A DNA stretch of 64,000 bases from Bin75 sp965223955. Its GTDB lineage: Bacteria; Nitrospirota; Nitrospiria; Nitrospirales; UBA8639. The notes under the pieces were generated by a model. That model saw only the letters and a program-made list of their open reading frames with translations, did not search any database and was not told the DNA's origin. Where the stretch lies: contig OZ245029.1 of NCBI GenBank assembly GCA_965223955.1, positions 930,001-994,000 of the forward strand, given 5' to 3'. The first letter of the stretch is position 1. Each line of letters starts with the position of its first letter. Shown here piece after piece: positions 50,152 to 58,638 of the stretch. The translations under genes were made by a program, and so were the position numbers.

Positions 50152-51181
50152 GACAACCGCTCCGCAGAAGATGAAAAAGAAAGCAGCCTATACCGTCGCC
50201 GTCGTCGGGGCCACCGGTGCCGTGGGCACGGAAATGCTCTCGATCCTGGAAGAACGAAAGTTTCCCGTGGAAGAAGTGCGCCCGTTGGCCTCGTCCAGGT
50301 CGGCAGGCGAAGCCGTGTCGTTCCGGGGTGGTGACGTCACAGTGAAATTACTCACCCGGGACTCGTTCCGGGGGGTCGATATCGCGTTGTTCTCCGCCGG
50401 TGCCGAAGTGAGTAAGGAGTACGCGCCGGTTGCCGTCGAAGCCGGGGCGGTGGTGATAGACAACAGTTCAGCGTGGCGAATGGATCCGCAGGTCCCGTTG
50501 GTCGTCCCCGAAGTGAACCCCCACGATCTTGAAAAACACCAGGGTATTGTGGCCAACCCGAATTGCTCCACCATTCAAATGGTGGTGGTACTCAAACCGA
50601 TACATGACCACGCCGGGCTCACCCGTGTCGTCGTCTCGACCTATCAATCCGTTTCCGGCACCGGGAAAGAGGCCATGGATGAATTGGCGGAACAGTGCCG
50701 GCAGTTGTTGGGCTTCAGTGACGTGACCTCAAAAGTGTATCCGCACCAGATCGCGTTTAACTGCTTGCCGCACATCGACGACTTTGTGTCGTCGGGGTAC
50801 ACCCGTGAAGAAATGAAGATGGTCAACGAAACCCGGAAAATTCTGGGTGACCAATCGATCGGAATCTCCGCGACCACGGTGCGCGTGCCCGTGTTCGTCG
50901 GTCACGCGGAATCCATCAACGTCGAAACGAAAAAAAAGTTGTCGGTGGCGGAAACCCGGGCCATGCTCTCGTCCGCCCCGGGCGTGCAACTGTATGACGA
51001 TCCCTCGAGGGAATTGTATCCCCTGCAGGTCCATTCGGTAGGAACGGATGCGGTGTTCGTGGGACGGATTCGCGAGGATGAATCCATTCCCAATGGCCTC
51101 AACCTGTGGGTGGTGGCGGATAATCTGCGCAAAGGGGCCGCCCTCAACGCCGTCCAGATTGCCGAGGAATTGGTGAAGTGA
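50138..51181 (+). CDS. asd: aspartate-semialdehyde dehydrogenase
   Basis: A 347-residue NADPH enzyme giving aspartate semialdehyde for lysine, methionine, threonine and diaminopimelate. The nucleotide loop V-V-G-A-T-G-A-V-G is at residues 22-30 and the catalytic cysteine is C143 in N-P-N-C-S-T. S-T-Y-Q-S-V-S-G-T-G-K is the substrate block. The ATG at 50138 overlaps the NHL gene by 14 bases; the ATG at 50171 (M-K-K-K-A-A-Y-T-V) is an equally good start and would give 336 residues. DUF2905 follows after three bases. Confidence 0.95.
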   Translation: MKTRETTAPQKMKKKAAYTVAVVGATGAVGTEMLSILEERKFPVEEVRPLASSRSAGEAVSFRGGDVTVKLLTRDSFRGVDIALFSAGAEVSKEYAPVAVEAGAVVIDNSSAWRMDPQVPLVVPEVNPHDLEKHQGIVANPNCSTIQMVVVLKPIHDHAGLTRVVVSTYQSVSGTGKEAMDELAEQCRQLLGFSDVTSKVYPHQIAFNCLPHIDDFVSSGYTREEMKMVNETRKILGDQSIGISATTVRVPVFVGHAESINVETKKKLSVAETRAMLSSAPGVQLYDDPSRELYPLQVHSVGTDAVFVGRIREDESIPNGLNLWVVADNLRKGAALNAVQIAEELVK

Positions 51182-51184
51182 GTC

Positions 51185-51424
51185 ATGCCGGAGTTCATCG
51201 GGAAAACGCTCATCGTGCTGGGCTTGGGGATTGTCGCCCTCGGCATCGTCGTCTCGTGGCTCGGCAAGTGGCCGGGTGCGGGGACCGGGCTCGGCTGGCT
51301 GGGAAAGCTGCCGGGCGATCTGTTCATCAAACGGGATAATGTCACCGTTTACTTTCCCCTGAGTACCAGTATCATCATCAGCATTGTGGGGAGTCTCCTC
51401 CTCTATTTCCTCCTGAAACGCTGA
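51185..51424 (+). CDS. DUF2905 family small membrane protein
   Basis: A 79-residue protein with two membrane helices (L-I-V-L-G-L-G-I-V-A-L-G-I-V-V and S-I-I-I-S-I-V-G-S-L-L-L-Y-F-L-L). Between them is the family block L-P-G-D-L-F-I-K-R-D-N-V-T-V-Y-F-P-L. Function is unknown across the family. It sits three bases after asd and two before the SpoIID-like gene. Confidence 0.88.
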   Translation: MPEFIGKTLIVLGLGIVALGIVVSWLGKWPGAGTGLGWLGKLPGDLFIKRDNVTVYFPLSTSIIISIVGSLLLYFLLKR

Positions 51425-51426
51425 CT

Positions 51427-52647
51427 ATGTTCACCTCTGCTCCGGTCGGAATCCTGCTGCTGATCATCGGTATGGGGCTGGGTTCTTTTCCCGCCTCGGT
51501 TCACGCATCCGATCGCATTCGAGTCGCTCTCGCCGAACGGGCCGGCCACGTCACGGTCGCGTCCGCCGGAGACCTTCGTCTCGAACTGCCTTCGGGCGAT
51601 CAGGTCGAGGTCGCGTCCGGGGTGACGATTATTCCGAAGGGGCATGAGTTGCAGGTCGACGACCGCCTGGTGCGAGGCAACCGCCTTACGATTCAAGGTA
51701 CACACGAGGGACTACAGGTGACGATACAAAGACCGTCCCCTGATGCGGCGAGTCAACAGTGGATGGTGTATGGAGGTCTCGATATCACGGTCAGGGACGG
51801 ACACCTGCTGGTCGTAAACCTGGTTGATCTCGAAGACTACGTGGCAGGGGTCGTGAGCTCGGAAGTCAACCCGGGTTGGCACAAAGAACTCCTGCGGACG
51901 CAGGCCGTGGCGGCACGGACCTACGTGTTGCACAAGAAACTGGAAAATACCGGGCGACCGTTTGACGTGTACGCGGGCGTCCAGGACCAGGTGTATACGG
52001 GCCGTCAAAACGTCAATCGTGCGGTACTCGATGCCGTGCGCCACACGCGTGGCCGGGTCGTCACCTATAAAGGCCGCCCCATTTTTGCCGCCTATTCATC
52101 CACGACGGCCGGGCGCACGGAAGACGCCATGAACGTGTGGTCCAAAGACTTGCCCTATCTGAAAGGAGTGGATTGTCCATTCGATCAGAAGTCCCCCCGG
52201 TATGAATGGCACGTGACCATCCCGTTTGACGAGATCCAGACCCGGCTCAGGGATGAAGGGTATCCCATTGGCTGGCTCTCGACGCTCACGCCCTCTCGCA
52301 TGACCGCCGCCGGTCGGGTCAAGGACCTGAGGATCCTGCATTCCCGAGGAGAACTCATTATCACGGGCCAGGAGTTTCGACGGATCCTCGGGTATGCCAA
52401 AGTACGCAGCACCCGGTTCTCCATTGAACGGATTCACAGACACGTGGTATTTGCGGGAAAAGGGGCGGGGCATGGGGTGGGCCTGTGTCAATGGGGCGCC
52501 AAAGAAATGGCTGAGCTGGGGTACCCCTATCAATCCATCCTGCGCTACTACTATCCGGGAACAGAGATCCTGCCACGCGACCAGGTGGTCATGACCCTGC
52601 CTGCTTCCGCCACTCCCGCGAACGCGGGAATCCAGACTCCAAAGTAG
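51427..52647 (+). CDS. SpoIID/LytB-domain exported protein
   Basis: A 406-residue protein with a signal peptide (cleavage near V-H-A-S at about residue 28). A SpoIID domain (about 130-390) contains L-E-D-Y-V-A-G-V-V-S-S-E, R-T-Q-A-V-A-A-R-T-Y-V, and G-A-G-H-G-V-G-L-C-Q-W-G-A. SpoIID-type proteins are lytic transglycosylases acting on peptidoglycan. The last residues (T-P-A-N-A-G-I-Q) are encoded by a dispersed CCCGCGAACGCGGGAATCC repeat (about 52613-52635), so the stop has been replaced by repeat sequence. Confidence 0.9.
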   Translation: MFTSAPVGILLLIIGMGLGSFPASVHASDRIRVALAERAGHVTVASAGDLRLELPSGDQVEVASGVTIIPKGHELQVDDRLVRGNRLTIQGTHEGLQVTIQRPSPDAASQQWMVYGGLDITVRDGHLLVVNLVDLEDYVAGVVSSEVNPGWHKELLRTQAVAARTYVLHKKLENTGRPFDVYAGVQDQVYTGRQNVNRAVLDAVRHTRGRVVTYKGRPIFAAYSSTTAGRTEDAMNVWSKDLPYLKGVDCPFDQKSPRYEWHVTIPFDEIQTRLRDEGYPIGWLSTLTPSRMTAAGRVKDLRILHSRGELIITGQEFRRILGYAKVRSTRFSIERIHRHVVFAGKGAGHGVGLCQWGAKEMAELGYPYQSILRYYYPGTEILPRDQVVMTLPASATPANAGIQTPK

Positions 52648-52742
52648 GCCTTTCCTTTTCTGTCATCCCCGCCCTGCTCGGGGCTTCGGGACAGTTCCTT
52701 CGTTGTCGCTCAAGACAAGTGTTGTCGACGTGGGTATTTGCT

Positions 52743-53765
52743 ATGCGACTTTCCGAGTTCAACTTTCCTTTTGATGAATCGCTGATTGCCGATCACCCGG
52801 TTTCTCCGAGAGATCATGCTGGACTCTTGGTCGTGCCGCGCAAGGGGGAACCCGCGTTTCAACATGCCCGAGTGAAAGATCTGCCGGACCTCTTGCGGTC
52901 CGACGACGTGATGGTGTTGAACGACACGAAGGTGATGCCCGCCAGGCTCCACGGCACCAAACAGTCGAGCGGCGGAAAGGTGGAAGTGTTGTTGGTGCGG
53001 CCTTTGGAGGCAGCTAGCTGGGAAGTCCTGTTGAAAGGCCACGTCGCCGTTGGTCAGGTCCTGCAATTTCAGGATGAGGCGACTGCCGAGGTCCTGGAAC
53101 GGACTCCGGAACGCACGGTCCTTCGGATCGATACCCAAGAGTCCATCAAAGACCTTCTGGAGAAGATAGGCGAAGTCCCGCTTCCGCCCTATATCAAGCG
53201 CCCGGCGACTGAGCTGGACAAAGAGGCCTATCAAACGGTCTTCGCGCGCTCGGAAGGGGCCGTTGCCGCGCCGACCGCGGGGTTGCATTTCACGGAACAA
53301 TTATTCGTTGCCCTCAAGCAAAAAGGCATTCAACTCGCGACCGTCACGCTGCACGTGGGCCCTGGGACGTTTCGTCCCGTCACCGTGGACCATATCGAAG
53401 ACCATCACATGGCTGCCGAGTGGTTTGAAATTTCCGAGGAAACGGCGAAGCTTCTCAATGCGGCAAAGGCTGAAGGTCGGCGAGTCGTGGCGATCGGCAC
53501 GACCTCGGTGCGCACGTTGGAATCAGCGGTCAACGAAGCCGGGGACATCCAGCCGGGTTCGGGTGAGACACGTCTGTTCATTACGCCCGGGTTTCGCTTC
53601 GCGATGGTCGATGCCCTGCTGACCAATTTTCACCTGCCGCGCACCACGTTGCTCATGCTCGTCTCCGCCTTCGCCGGCCTCGACCACCTGCGAGCCGCCT
53701 ACGCGGAAGCCATCACCGCACGGTACCGGTTTTACAGCTACGGCGATGCCATGTTGATTCAATAG
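52743..53765 (+). CDS. queA: S-adenosylmethionine:tRNA ribosyltransferase-isomerase
   Basis: A 340-residue enzyme that transfers and isomerises the ribosyl moiety of SAM onto preQ1-modified tRNA to form epoxyqueuosine. It begins with the family block M-R-L-S-E-F-N-F-P-F-D-E-S-L-I-A. P-T-A-G-L-H-F-T and T-L-H-V-G-P-G-T-F-R-P-V are diagnostic. L-T-N-F-H-L-P-R-T-T-L-L-M-L-V-S-A-F-A-G lies near the C-terminus. The start at 52743 matches the family. Upstream is a 95-base repeat-containing gap. Confidence 0.97.
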   Translation: MRLSEFNFPFDESLIADHPVSPRDHAGLLVVPRKGEPAFQHARVKDLPDLLRSDDVMVLNDTKVMPARLHGTKQSSGGKVEVLLVRPLEAASWEVLLKGHVAVGQVLQFQDEATAEVLERTPERTVLRIDTQESIKDLLEKIGEVPLPPYIKRPATELDKEAYQTVFARSEGAVAAPTAGLHFTEQLFVALKQKGIQLATVTLHVGPGTFRPVTVDHIEDHHMAAEWFEISEETAKLLNAAKAEGRRVVAIGTTSVRTLESAVNEAGDIQPGSGETRLFITPGFRFAMVDALLTNFHLPRTTLLMLVSAFAGLDHLRAAYAEAITARYRFYSYGDAMLIQ

Positions 53766-53778
53766 CCGAGGAAGGCTA

Positions 53779-53874
53779 GGCTACAACCCAAGAGATGTGA
53801 TTCGAATCATCGGTGCAGGATACTGGAGGAAGGGCAAAAGGATTTATGAAGAACAAAATCGAATATACGGATGA
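53779..53874 (+). pseudogene. C-terminal remnant of a BrnT-like toxin
   Basis: A short frame reads N-P-R-D-V-I-R-I-I-G-A-G-Y-W-R-K-G-K-R-I and then Y-E-E-Q-N-R-I-Y-G before TGA at 53872-53874. This is the characteristic end of a BrnT-family subgroup. Everything upstream is missing; a TAG in frame sits at 53776. It overlaps the start of the antitoxin-like gene, as intact pairs do. Confidence 0.65.
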
Positions 53875-54100
53875 ACCTCTTGGCAAATTGAGCGTGATTG
53901 AAGATTTTCTTCCACCGCCGGACGAGTTGGTGCTTCGCCGTGACCATGTCAAGGTCACGATCTCTTTGAGCAAATCGAGTGTGGATTTCTTTAAGAAAGA
54001 GGCCGGAAAGCGTCGGACGTCGTATCAGGCGATGATCCGCAGGCTCATTGATCTGTACGCCGCCCAATATGAAAAGCGCCTCAAACGCCGCTCTTCATAG
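53846..54100 (+). CDS. CopG/BrnA-type ribbon-helix-helix antitoxin (orphan)
   Basis: An 84-residue protein. The C-terminal half, V-K-V-T-I-S-L-S-K-S-S-V-D-F-F-K-K-E followed by R-R-T-S-Y-Q-A-M-I-R-R-L-I-D-L-Y, is a ribbon-helix-helix DNA-binding module. The N-terminal half would contact a toxin. The ATG at 53846 follows AAAAGG and lies inside the toxin remnant, the overlap expected of a BrnT/BrnA pair. With the toxin gone it may persist as a regulator or as protection against related toxins. Confidence 0.8.
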   Translation: MKNKIEYTDEPLGKLSVIEDFLPPPDELVLRRDHVKVTISLSKSSVDFFKKEAGKRRTSYQAMIRRLIDLYAAQYEKRLKRRSS

Positions 54101-54144
54101 CGACTCTCTGACACACAGGCACGTATGGAATTTGAGGGGAAACT

Positions 54145-54858
54145 TTAGAGGAAGTCCTGCAGGATCTCGACGCCGGACGAGGCCCGCATGGCCTGTTGGA
54201 AGGCTTCGAGTGAACGCTGTTTCTTCTGGATCAGGAGTTGAAGCCGGATGCGGGCGTTGATCTTTTCGATCTCTTTTTCGTCTTCCAGGCCCGTGGTTTG
54301 CCGCGCGGCGAGTTCCTTGACTTCTTCCTCCTCCACCGGATTGAGGGTCGCCACGTCCTGAGCAAGGATCTGAATTTTTTGCCTGCGAAGGTCTTCGGTC
54401 AGGCTCTCTTCAAACTGCGCCGGAGCAATCTGGTTGAGCTCCAGGAGACGGTGGTAGGCCACCGGGTCAAAGGCCCCGTCCTTTTGAAACTCTTCGCGCT
54501 TCATGATGGTGTCTCGCAGTTCGTCCGGATGCACCTCCAGGTTGAGATCATCGGCAGCCACAAGCCACAGTTTCTGCTCGACCAGGGAGTTCATGACGGT
54601 CTGCTTGAGTTCTTTGGGGTCGGGGGCTTCCTGCCCGAGTTCATTTCTTCTATAGAAGGCATCGATTCTGTTATACGCCTTGCGGAATTCATCCAGTTCC
54701 ACCTGGTACGACCCGACCACGGCCACCACGTTGGGCTGTTGCGAGGTTTCAAACCCGAACCACCCCATCCCGATGGTAAAGGTGACCGCGATCACCAACA
54801 CGACGAACTTCAGTATCCAAGGGTATTTCGTCGAGCCTTCGCGAATCAGCCTAATCAT
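54145..54858 (-). CDS. membrane-anchored SurA_N/PpiD-like protein
   Basis: A 237-residue protein with one N-terminal membrane helix (about residues 15-36, W-I-L-K-F-V-V-L-V-I-A-V) followed by a periplasmic SurA N-terminal-like chaperone domain (V-x-V-V-G-S-Y-Q-V-E-L-D-E-F onward). The parvulin PPIase domain of PpiD is absent. A highly charged C-terminal region could be coiled-coil. It probably assists folding of exported proteins. It converges with the antitoxin gene across 44 bases. Confidence 0.85.
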   Translation of the reverse strand: MIRLIREGSTKYPWILKFVVLVIAVTFTIGMGWFGFETSQQPNVVAVVGSYQVELDEFRKAYNRIDAFYRRNELGQEAPDPKELKQTVMNSLVEQKLWLVAADDLNLEVHPDELRDTIMKREEFQKDGAFDPVAYHRLLELNQIAPAQFEESLTEDLRRQKIQILAQDVATLNPVEEEEVKELAARQTTGLEDEKEIEKINARIRLQLLIQKKQRSLEAFQQAMRASSGVEILQDFL

Positions 54859-55260
54859 TGGACCAGCGCCTTTGTTGAGACATGAATGAAAACTTGCAAC
54901 CTGAAACTTGTAACACGTGGAATGTCACTTTTTCAAATCGCCCGCCCTGTCTCGTGCAGACTCATTCTTCCCCCCCTCTGTCATTCTTGTATGTGTTCAG
55001 TAATTCGTTGGCAATTCCCAATGTCTCCTTCTGTCATTCCCGTTTTTCCCCCTCTGTCATTCCCGACAGCTTTAATCGGGAATCCAGGGTTCTGTTCCAG
55101 GCGGACCCGCACGCATGAAAGAGCAGAAGAGAAAAACCTGGATCCCTGCCAAAAACCGTGGAGATGACAGGAGTGGGTACATTTGTGCGAGTTTCAGAGA
55201 CTTTGTTAGACTGGATACGTACTTCATGAGGGGTCATAAGGAGAAAACACGATCAGACTG
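54859..55260. repeat. repeat-rich gap with a lone MITE end
   Basis: TGTATGTGTTCAGTAATTCG at about 54988-55007 is a solo terminal repeat of the MITE-like element. Target-type repeats with TTTAATCGGGAATCCAG lie at about 55070-55090 and GGATCCCTGCC at about 55138-55170. The last 60 bases hold the upstream region of the cupredoxin gene, with AAGGAG at 55238-55243, 17 bases before its ATG. No other gene is seen. Confidence 0.6.
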
Positions 55261-55712
55261 ATGAAGAGAGTCAAGCGAGCCGGTGTTCTTGTGGCTTTGG
55301 TGTGTGGAGTGTGGAGCCCGGGCATCGGTTTTGGTGAGTCCGTGCCCGCCGGGACGCTGGATCAGGAAGATATCGCCGTTACGGTTCGCATCGAGAGTCG
55401 TCGGTTTATTCCCCACGTGGTAAACCTTCGCACCGGGCAACAGGTTCGTCTTATCCTGAAGAACGAAGACGTTGAACTCCATGCGTTTGTTCCTGTGAAT
55501 CTCCTGGTTCGGACGAACGTCCAAGTGAGTGGGAACGGGGCGCCACAGTTCGGCAAAGACGGGTTCCGCCGTGTGTTGATTCCTTCAGGCGGTCAAGTCG
55601 AGTTGGTGTTCACGTCGAAGGAAGCAGGCTCCTTCCCTTTTTTTGTGATTTGCCAGGGCATATCATGAACGGAACGATCGTGGTTGACGGTGAGATGGAT
55701 ATGCTGGAATGA
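55261..55712 (+). pseudogene. exported cupredoxin with a frameshift in a poly-T tract
   Basis: As read, the frame gives 135 residues: signal peptide (cleavage near G-F-G-E at about 25) and a cupredoxin fold ending F-F-V-I-C-Q-G-I-S. One extra T in the T7 run at about 55638-55644 would instead give F-F-C-D-L-P-G-H-I-M-N-G and on to D-G-E-M-D-M-L-E, stopping at 55712. That continuation restores the Cys-x4-His-x-Met ligand loop of type I copper proteins. It is therefore a frameshifted gene, or a homopolymer sequencing error. The restored 150-residue protein would be a periplasmic electron carrier, next to a cytochrome c. Confidence 0.8.
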
Positions 55713-55751
55713 GATTTATTGTGGTGATGATTTTGAAGAGGAGAAGTGCTC

Positions 55752-57494
55752 ATGACGTTGGTTAATTTTTTATGCGGTAGACGGACCCGCGCAGGTCGCC
55801 GCAAGCAATCCCGGGTTTTCAAAATGCGTGGTCTCGGCCTTGGGGTTCTTATGGTCGGGCTGGTCGGGTTAGGGGCGGGCAATCTTTCACGTGCCGCGGA
55901 GCCTGTTCCGGCTGGACAGAGTCAGGCGGTAGTGCAGGCAGTCCAGAATTACGTTCACGCGGTGGCCGGCCGGGATTCCGCTCGGGTAGCCCAAAACGAT
56001 TTTGTCTGTCTGCTGAAGATGGTGGAAGCCGGTGCCACGGGGAAAGGGCAGTTTTTGCCTGAATCGGACCCTGTGTATTCCTGGTGTTGGGACCGGCTGG
56101 CTCAAGCGCACGCGGAAGTGATCGAGAGCCGCGACCGGGCATTGGATGAGTTATGGCCGGGTGTTGGGAAGTTGGTGAATTTCCTGGACTTTAAACGGTT
56201 CGAGATCGCGGAAACCCGCGCCTATCAGCGAGCCCCTTCCTTTTTTGTGATGCCCGAGATCGGTGACATGTCCGAGGTACCGGGGTTCACACTGGACGTG
56301 CTCAATACGGCACCGCTCCCCCATGCGTCCTTTCAGGTGCCTGGATCGGATCATGTGGTGGCCGTGCCGACGACGTTGGTCCGGGTACGGATCGCGTATC
56401 CTGATCCGATGACCTCGCCGGCGGCCCATGGCTCAGGTCAACAGGATTGGGTCACGCCGTATAAAAAACCGATGCACCCGGTCAAGGCCGTGACCGTGAA
56501 ATGGGTCGTGTTGTCGGATCTGTTGCAGCATGGGTTTCCCGTGGATACGGCCGCGCTCAATATTCCGTTGACGTCTTCCATGGGGACACCGATTCCGTTC
56601 GTCGTCGACCCCGGCGGGTTTGAGCAGAAATCCACGGAGTTTTGGAGTCCGAAGGAAGCCCAAGCGGCAGTGACGGCCGGGCTGGCGCGGGCGAAAACGT
56701 TGCCGACGCGCCGGGAACGGATCTCCATGCTCAACCGGGTTCTGGTGGTGGACCCCTTGCACGTGGAGGGGTTGCAAGCCATTGCCGCCGAACTGTACGA
56801 CGGGCTGTTGGATTTCGGAGCACGGACGCATGGCGTTCAGGTGGAGAGCGGTCCGCTGTATCAGGAATTCAACGCACTCTATTGGACCATCCAATCGCAA
56901 ACCGACCGGATGGATATTTCCCTTGAAATGGAAATGGGCGGGAAACTCGAACCGACCCCGGCCGATTATCTGTACCGCTTGATTCCCGCCATGGAAACCC
57001 TGGTTGATTTACAACCCGGGGATTTTAAAACGCGATTGAAACTGACGAATGCCTACCGGTGGACGAACGACCCGCTCACGTCCATCATGGCTCCCCAGCA
57101 ATTGCTCTCGGAATTGCCGACGGATCAACCCAATATGCGTGCCAGGGTGTTGATGGCCCTGGCCTGGTCACGCATCAGTAAGGTCGCGTGGAGTCGTTTT
57201 TTTGATGATCCCGATATTATTCAGGGCTACCAGGAAGCCGATGAGGCCTTTACGTTGTCCTCTGATCCCATGGTCAAATTCTCCGCAGCCTACGCCAAGG
57301 CGTACAGTCTGGCCTTTCGCCCCAAACGGGATAATCAGGCGATGTTCGAACTCTTGAAGGAAGCACGACGCTGGTATCGGCAGATTCCGGGAGCCACGAC
57401 CCGGTCCTGGGTCTTTCTCCTGCAAAATGATACATTGAAAGGGTTGGTGGAAACGGACCCGACGTTTCACGCGTTGATGACGGCGAATTCTTAG
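55752..57494 (+). CDS. large exported protein of unknown function
   Basis: A 580-residue protein. After a basic N-terminus there is a signal segment (L-G-V-L-M-V-G-L-V-G-L-G-A-G, about residues 35-48) with cleavage near S-R-A-A-E (about 54). The C-terminal half is helical, with TPR-like spacing (for example R-A-R-V-L-M-A-L-A-W-S, and A-A-Y-A-K-A-Y-S-L). No catalytic motif was recognised. The ATG at 55752 follows GAGGAG. It lies between the cupredoxin and a DUF1264-like protein, so a role in the same periplasmic redox cluster is plausible. Confidence 0.75.
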   Translation: MTLVNFLCGRRTRAGRRKQSRVFKMRGLGLGVLMVGLVGLGAGNLSRAAEPVPAGQSQAVVQAVQNYVHAVAGRDSARVAQNDFVCLLKMVEAGATGKGQFLPESDPVYSWCWDRLAQAHAEVIESRDRALDELWPGVGKLVNFLDFKRFEIAETRAYQRAPSFFVMPEIGDMSEVPGFTLDVLNTAPLPHASFQVPGSDHVVAVPTTLVRVRIAYPDPMTSPAAHGSGQQDWVTPYKKPMHPVKAVTVKWVVLSDLLQHGFPVDTAALNIPLTSSMGTPIPFVVDPGGFEQKSTEFWSPKEAQAAVTAGLARAKTLPTRRERISMLNRVLVVDPLHVEGLQAIAAELYDGLLDFGARTHGVQVESGPLYQEFNALYWTIQSQTDRMDISLEMEMGGKLEPTPADYLYRLIPAMETLVDLQPGDFKTRLKLTNAYRWTNDPLTSIMAPQQLLSELPTDQPNMRARVLMALAWSRISKVAWSRFFDDPDIIQGYQEADEAFTLSSDPMVKFSAAYAKAYSLAFRPKRDNQAMFELLKEARRWYRQIPGATTRSWVFLLQNDTLKGLVETDPTFHALMTANS

Positions 57495-57567
57495 ACCCGA
57501 CGTGTTCCCCTCATTCGGTGGGAAACGGTGGGGAAGATTTATTCATACAACAACAAGGAGGTAGTCA

Positions 57568-58077
57568 ATGTTGCGTTCAATGAGTTTCATCGTGCTTGTC
57601 AGTGTCTTCTTTATTGGATTGATGATCACTCCGGCCATGAGCGAGGGCAATGGCCCGGCGGATGGCTTCGGTCTGCACGTCCAGGCTCCGCACATGATGA
57701 CTGACGGACAGGTCGGTGGTCCCTTCCATCATTATTGCAAAGGCATTTCCAATGAAATCATCCAATGCCTTCTCTTTCCGTCCACCGACCCCAAGGCCCC
57801 ATTGATCGGAGTGGAATACTTCGTGGCCAAGGACCTGGCCCGCAAGGAAATCCCGCTCATCACATGGAACAGAAATTTCCACGACCATGAAGTGGAAATC
57901 GCCACCGGTCGCGTGCTCATTCTGGACATTGAGGATGAAAACAAGGTGAAGGAAATTGCCGTCGCCGCCGCGAAGACCGACGGAATCATTTATCAACTCT
58001 GGCAACCTGGCCAAAAAGTGCCTGATGGAACGGTCACGATTCCGAATGCGCTTGGTCACAAGTTCCGAACCGAGTAA
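57568..58077 (+). CDS. exported DUF1264-like protein
   Basis: A 169-residue protein preceded by a perfect AAGGAGG. A signal peptide (V-L-V-S-V-F-F-I-G-L-M-I-T-P-A-M-S, cleavage about residue 25) is followed by V-Q-A-P-H-M and H-H-Y-C-K. The core V-E-Y-F-V-A-K-D-L-A-R and H-D-H-E-V-E-I-A-T-G-R resembles DUF1264 (oil-body-associated protein-like) sequences. Several histidines could bind metal. Function is unknown. A strong intercistronic hairpin separates it from the cytochrome gene. Confidence 0.75.
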   Translation: MLRSMSFIVLVSVFFIGLMITPAMSEGNGPADGFGLHVQAPHMMTDGQVGGPFHHYCKGISNEIIQCLLFPSTDPKAPLIGVEYFVAKDLARKEIPLITWNRNFHDHEVEIATGRVLILDIEDENKVKEIAVAAAKTDGIIYQLWQPGQKVPDGTVTIPNALGHKFRTE

Positions 58078-58084
58078 CGTATCG

Positions 58085-58116
58085 ACGGTGCGGGAACGCA
58101 TCACGTCCCGCACCGT
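58085..58116 (+). terminator. GC-rich intercistronic hairpin
   Basis: ACGGTGCGGGAACG (58085-58098) pairs with CGTCCCGCACCGT (58104-58116) with one bulge. No T-run follows, so it may stabilise or attenuate the transcript rather than terminate it. Confidence 0.5.
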
Positions 58117-58157
58117 TCCTCTCCCACCGTTGTCTCTTCACAAGAAGGAAGCGTCTG

Positions 58158-58604
58158 ATGCCATTAACCGGCAAACAAGTGGCCAGCCACGTCCTGGCTC
58201 TGTTCTTGATGGGAGGGTCGGTTGCCCTGGCGGGTGATCCTGCGGTTCTCAAACCGCGCGTACCGCCTGACCGGATCGAAGAAGCCAAAACGTGGCAGAA
58301 CCCTTATCCCACTACTCCCGAACGTCTTGAACGAGGCAAAAAACTTTTTCATGGCAAAGGGTTTTGCGTGACGTGTCATGGAAAGGAGGGCAAAGGGCTG
58401 GGCAAGATTCCGGGACTGCGAGGAAAGCTCCCGAGAAATTTCACGGATAAAGCGTGGCAGGCCGCGCGGACCGATGGCGAACTGTTTTGGATTTTGAAAA
58501 ACGGCAGCCCGGGCACGGCTATGGCCTCGTTCATTCCGCTCGTGTTGACGGAAGAAGAGGCTTGGCACGTTCTCCTGTACGTGCGTGCCTTTGGCGGAAC
58601 GTAA
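58158..58604 (+). CDS. periplasmic monohaem cytochrome c
   Basis: A 148-residue protein with a signal peptide (cleavage near A-L-A-G at about residue 26) and a class I cytochrome c domain. The haem site is C70-V-T-C-H74. A likely distal Met lies in G-T-A-M-A-S-F. The C-terminal helix E-E-E-A-W-H-V-L-L-Y-V-R-A-F closes the fold. A ribosome-binding site GAAGGAAG precedes the ATG. It probably shuttles electrons with the cupredoxin and the membrane protein of this cluster. Confidence 0.92.
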   Translation: MPLTGKQVASHVLALFLMGGSVALAGDPAVLKPRVPPDRIEEAKTWQNPYPTTPERLERGKKLFHGKGFCVTCHGKEGKGLGKIPGLRGKLPRNFTDKAWQAARTDGELFWILKNGSPGTAMASFIPLVLTEEEAWHVLLYVRAFGGT

Positions 58605-58638
58605 CGCGTAATGAACCTATAACAGAGGAGCATCAATC

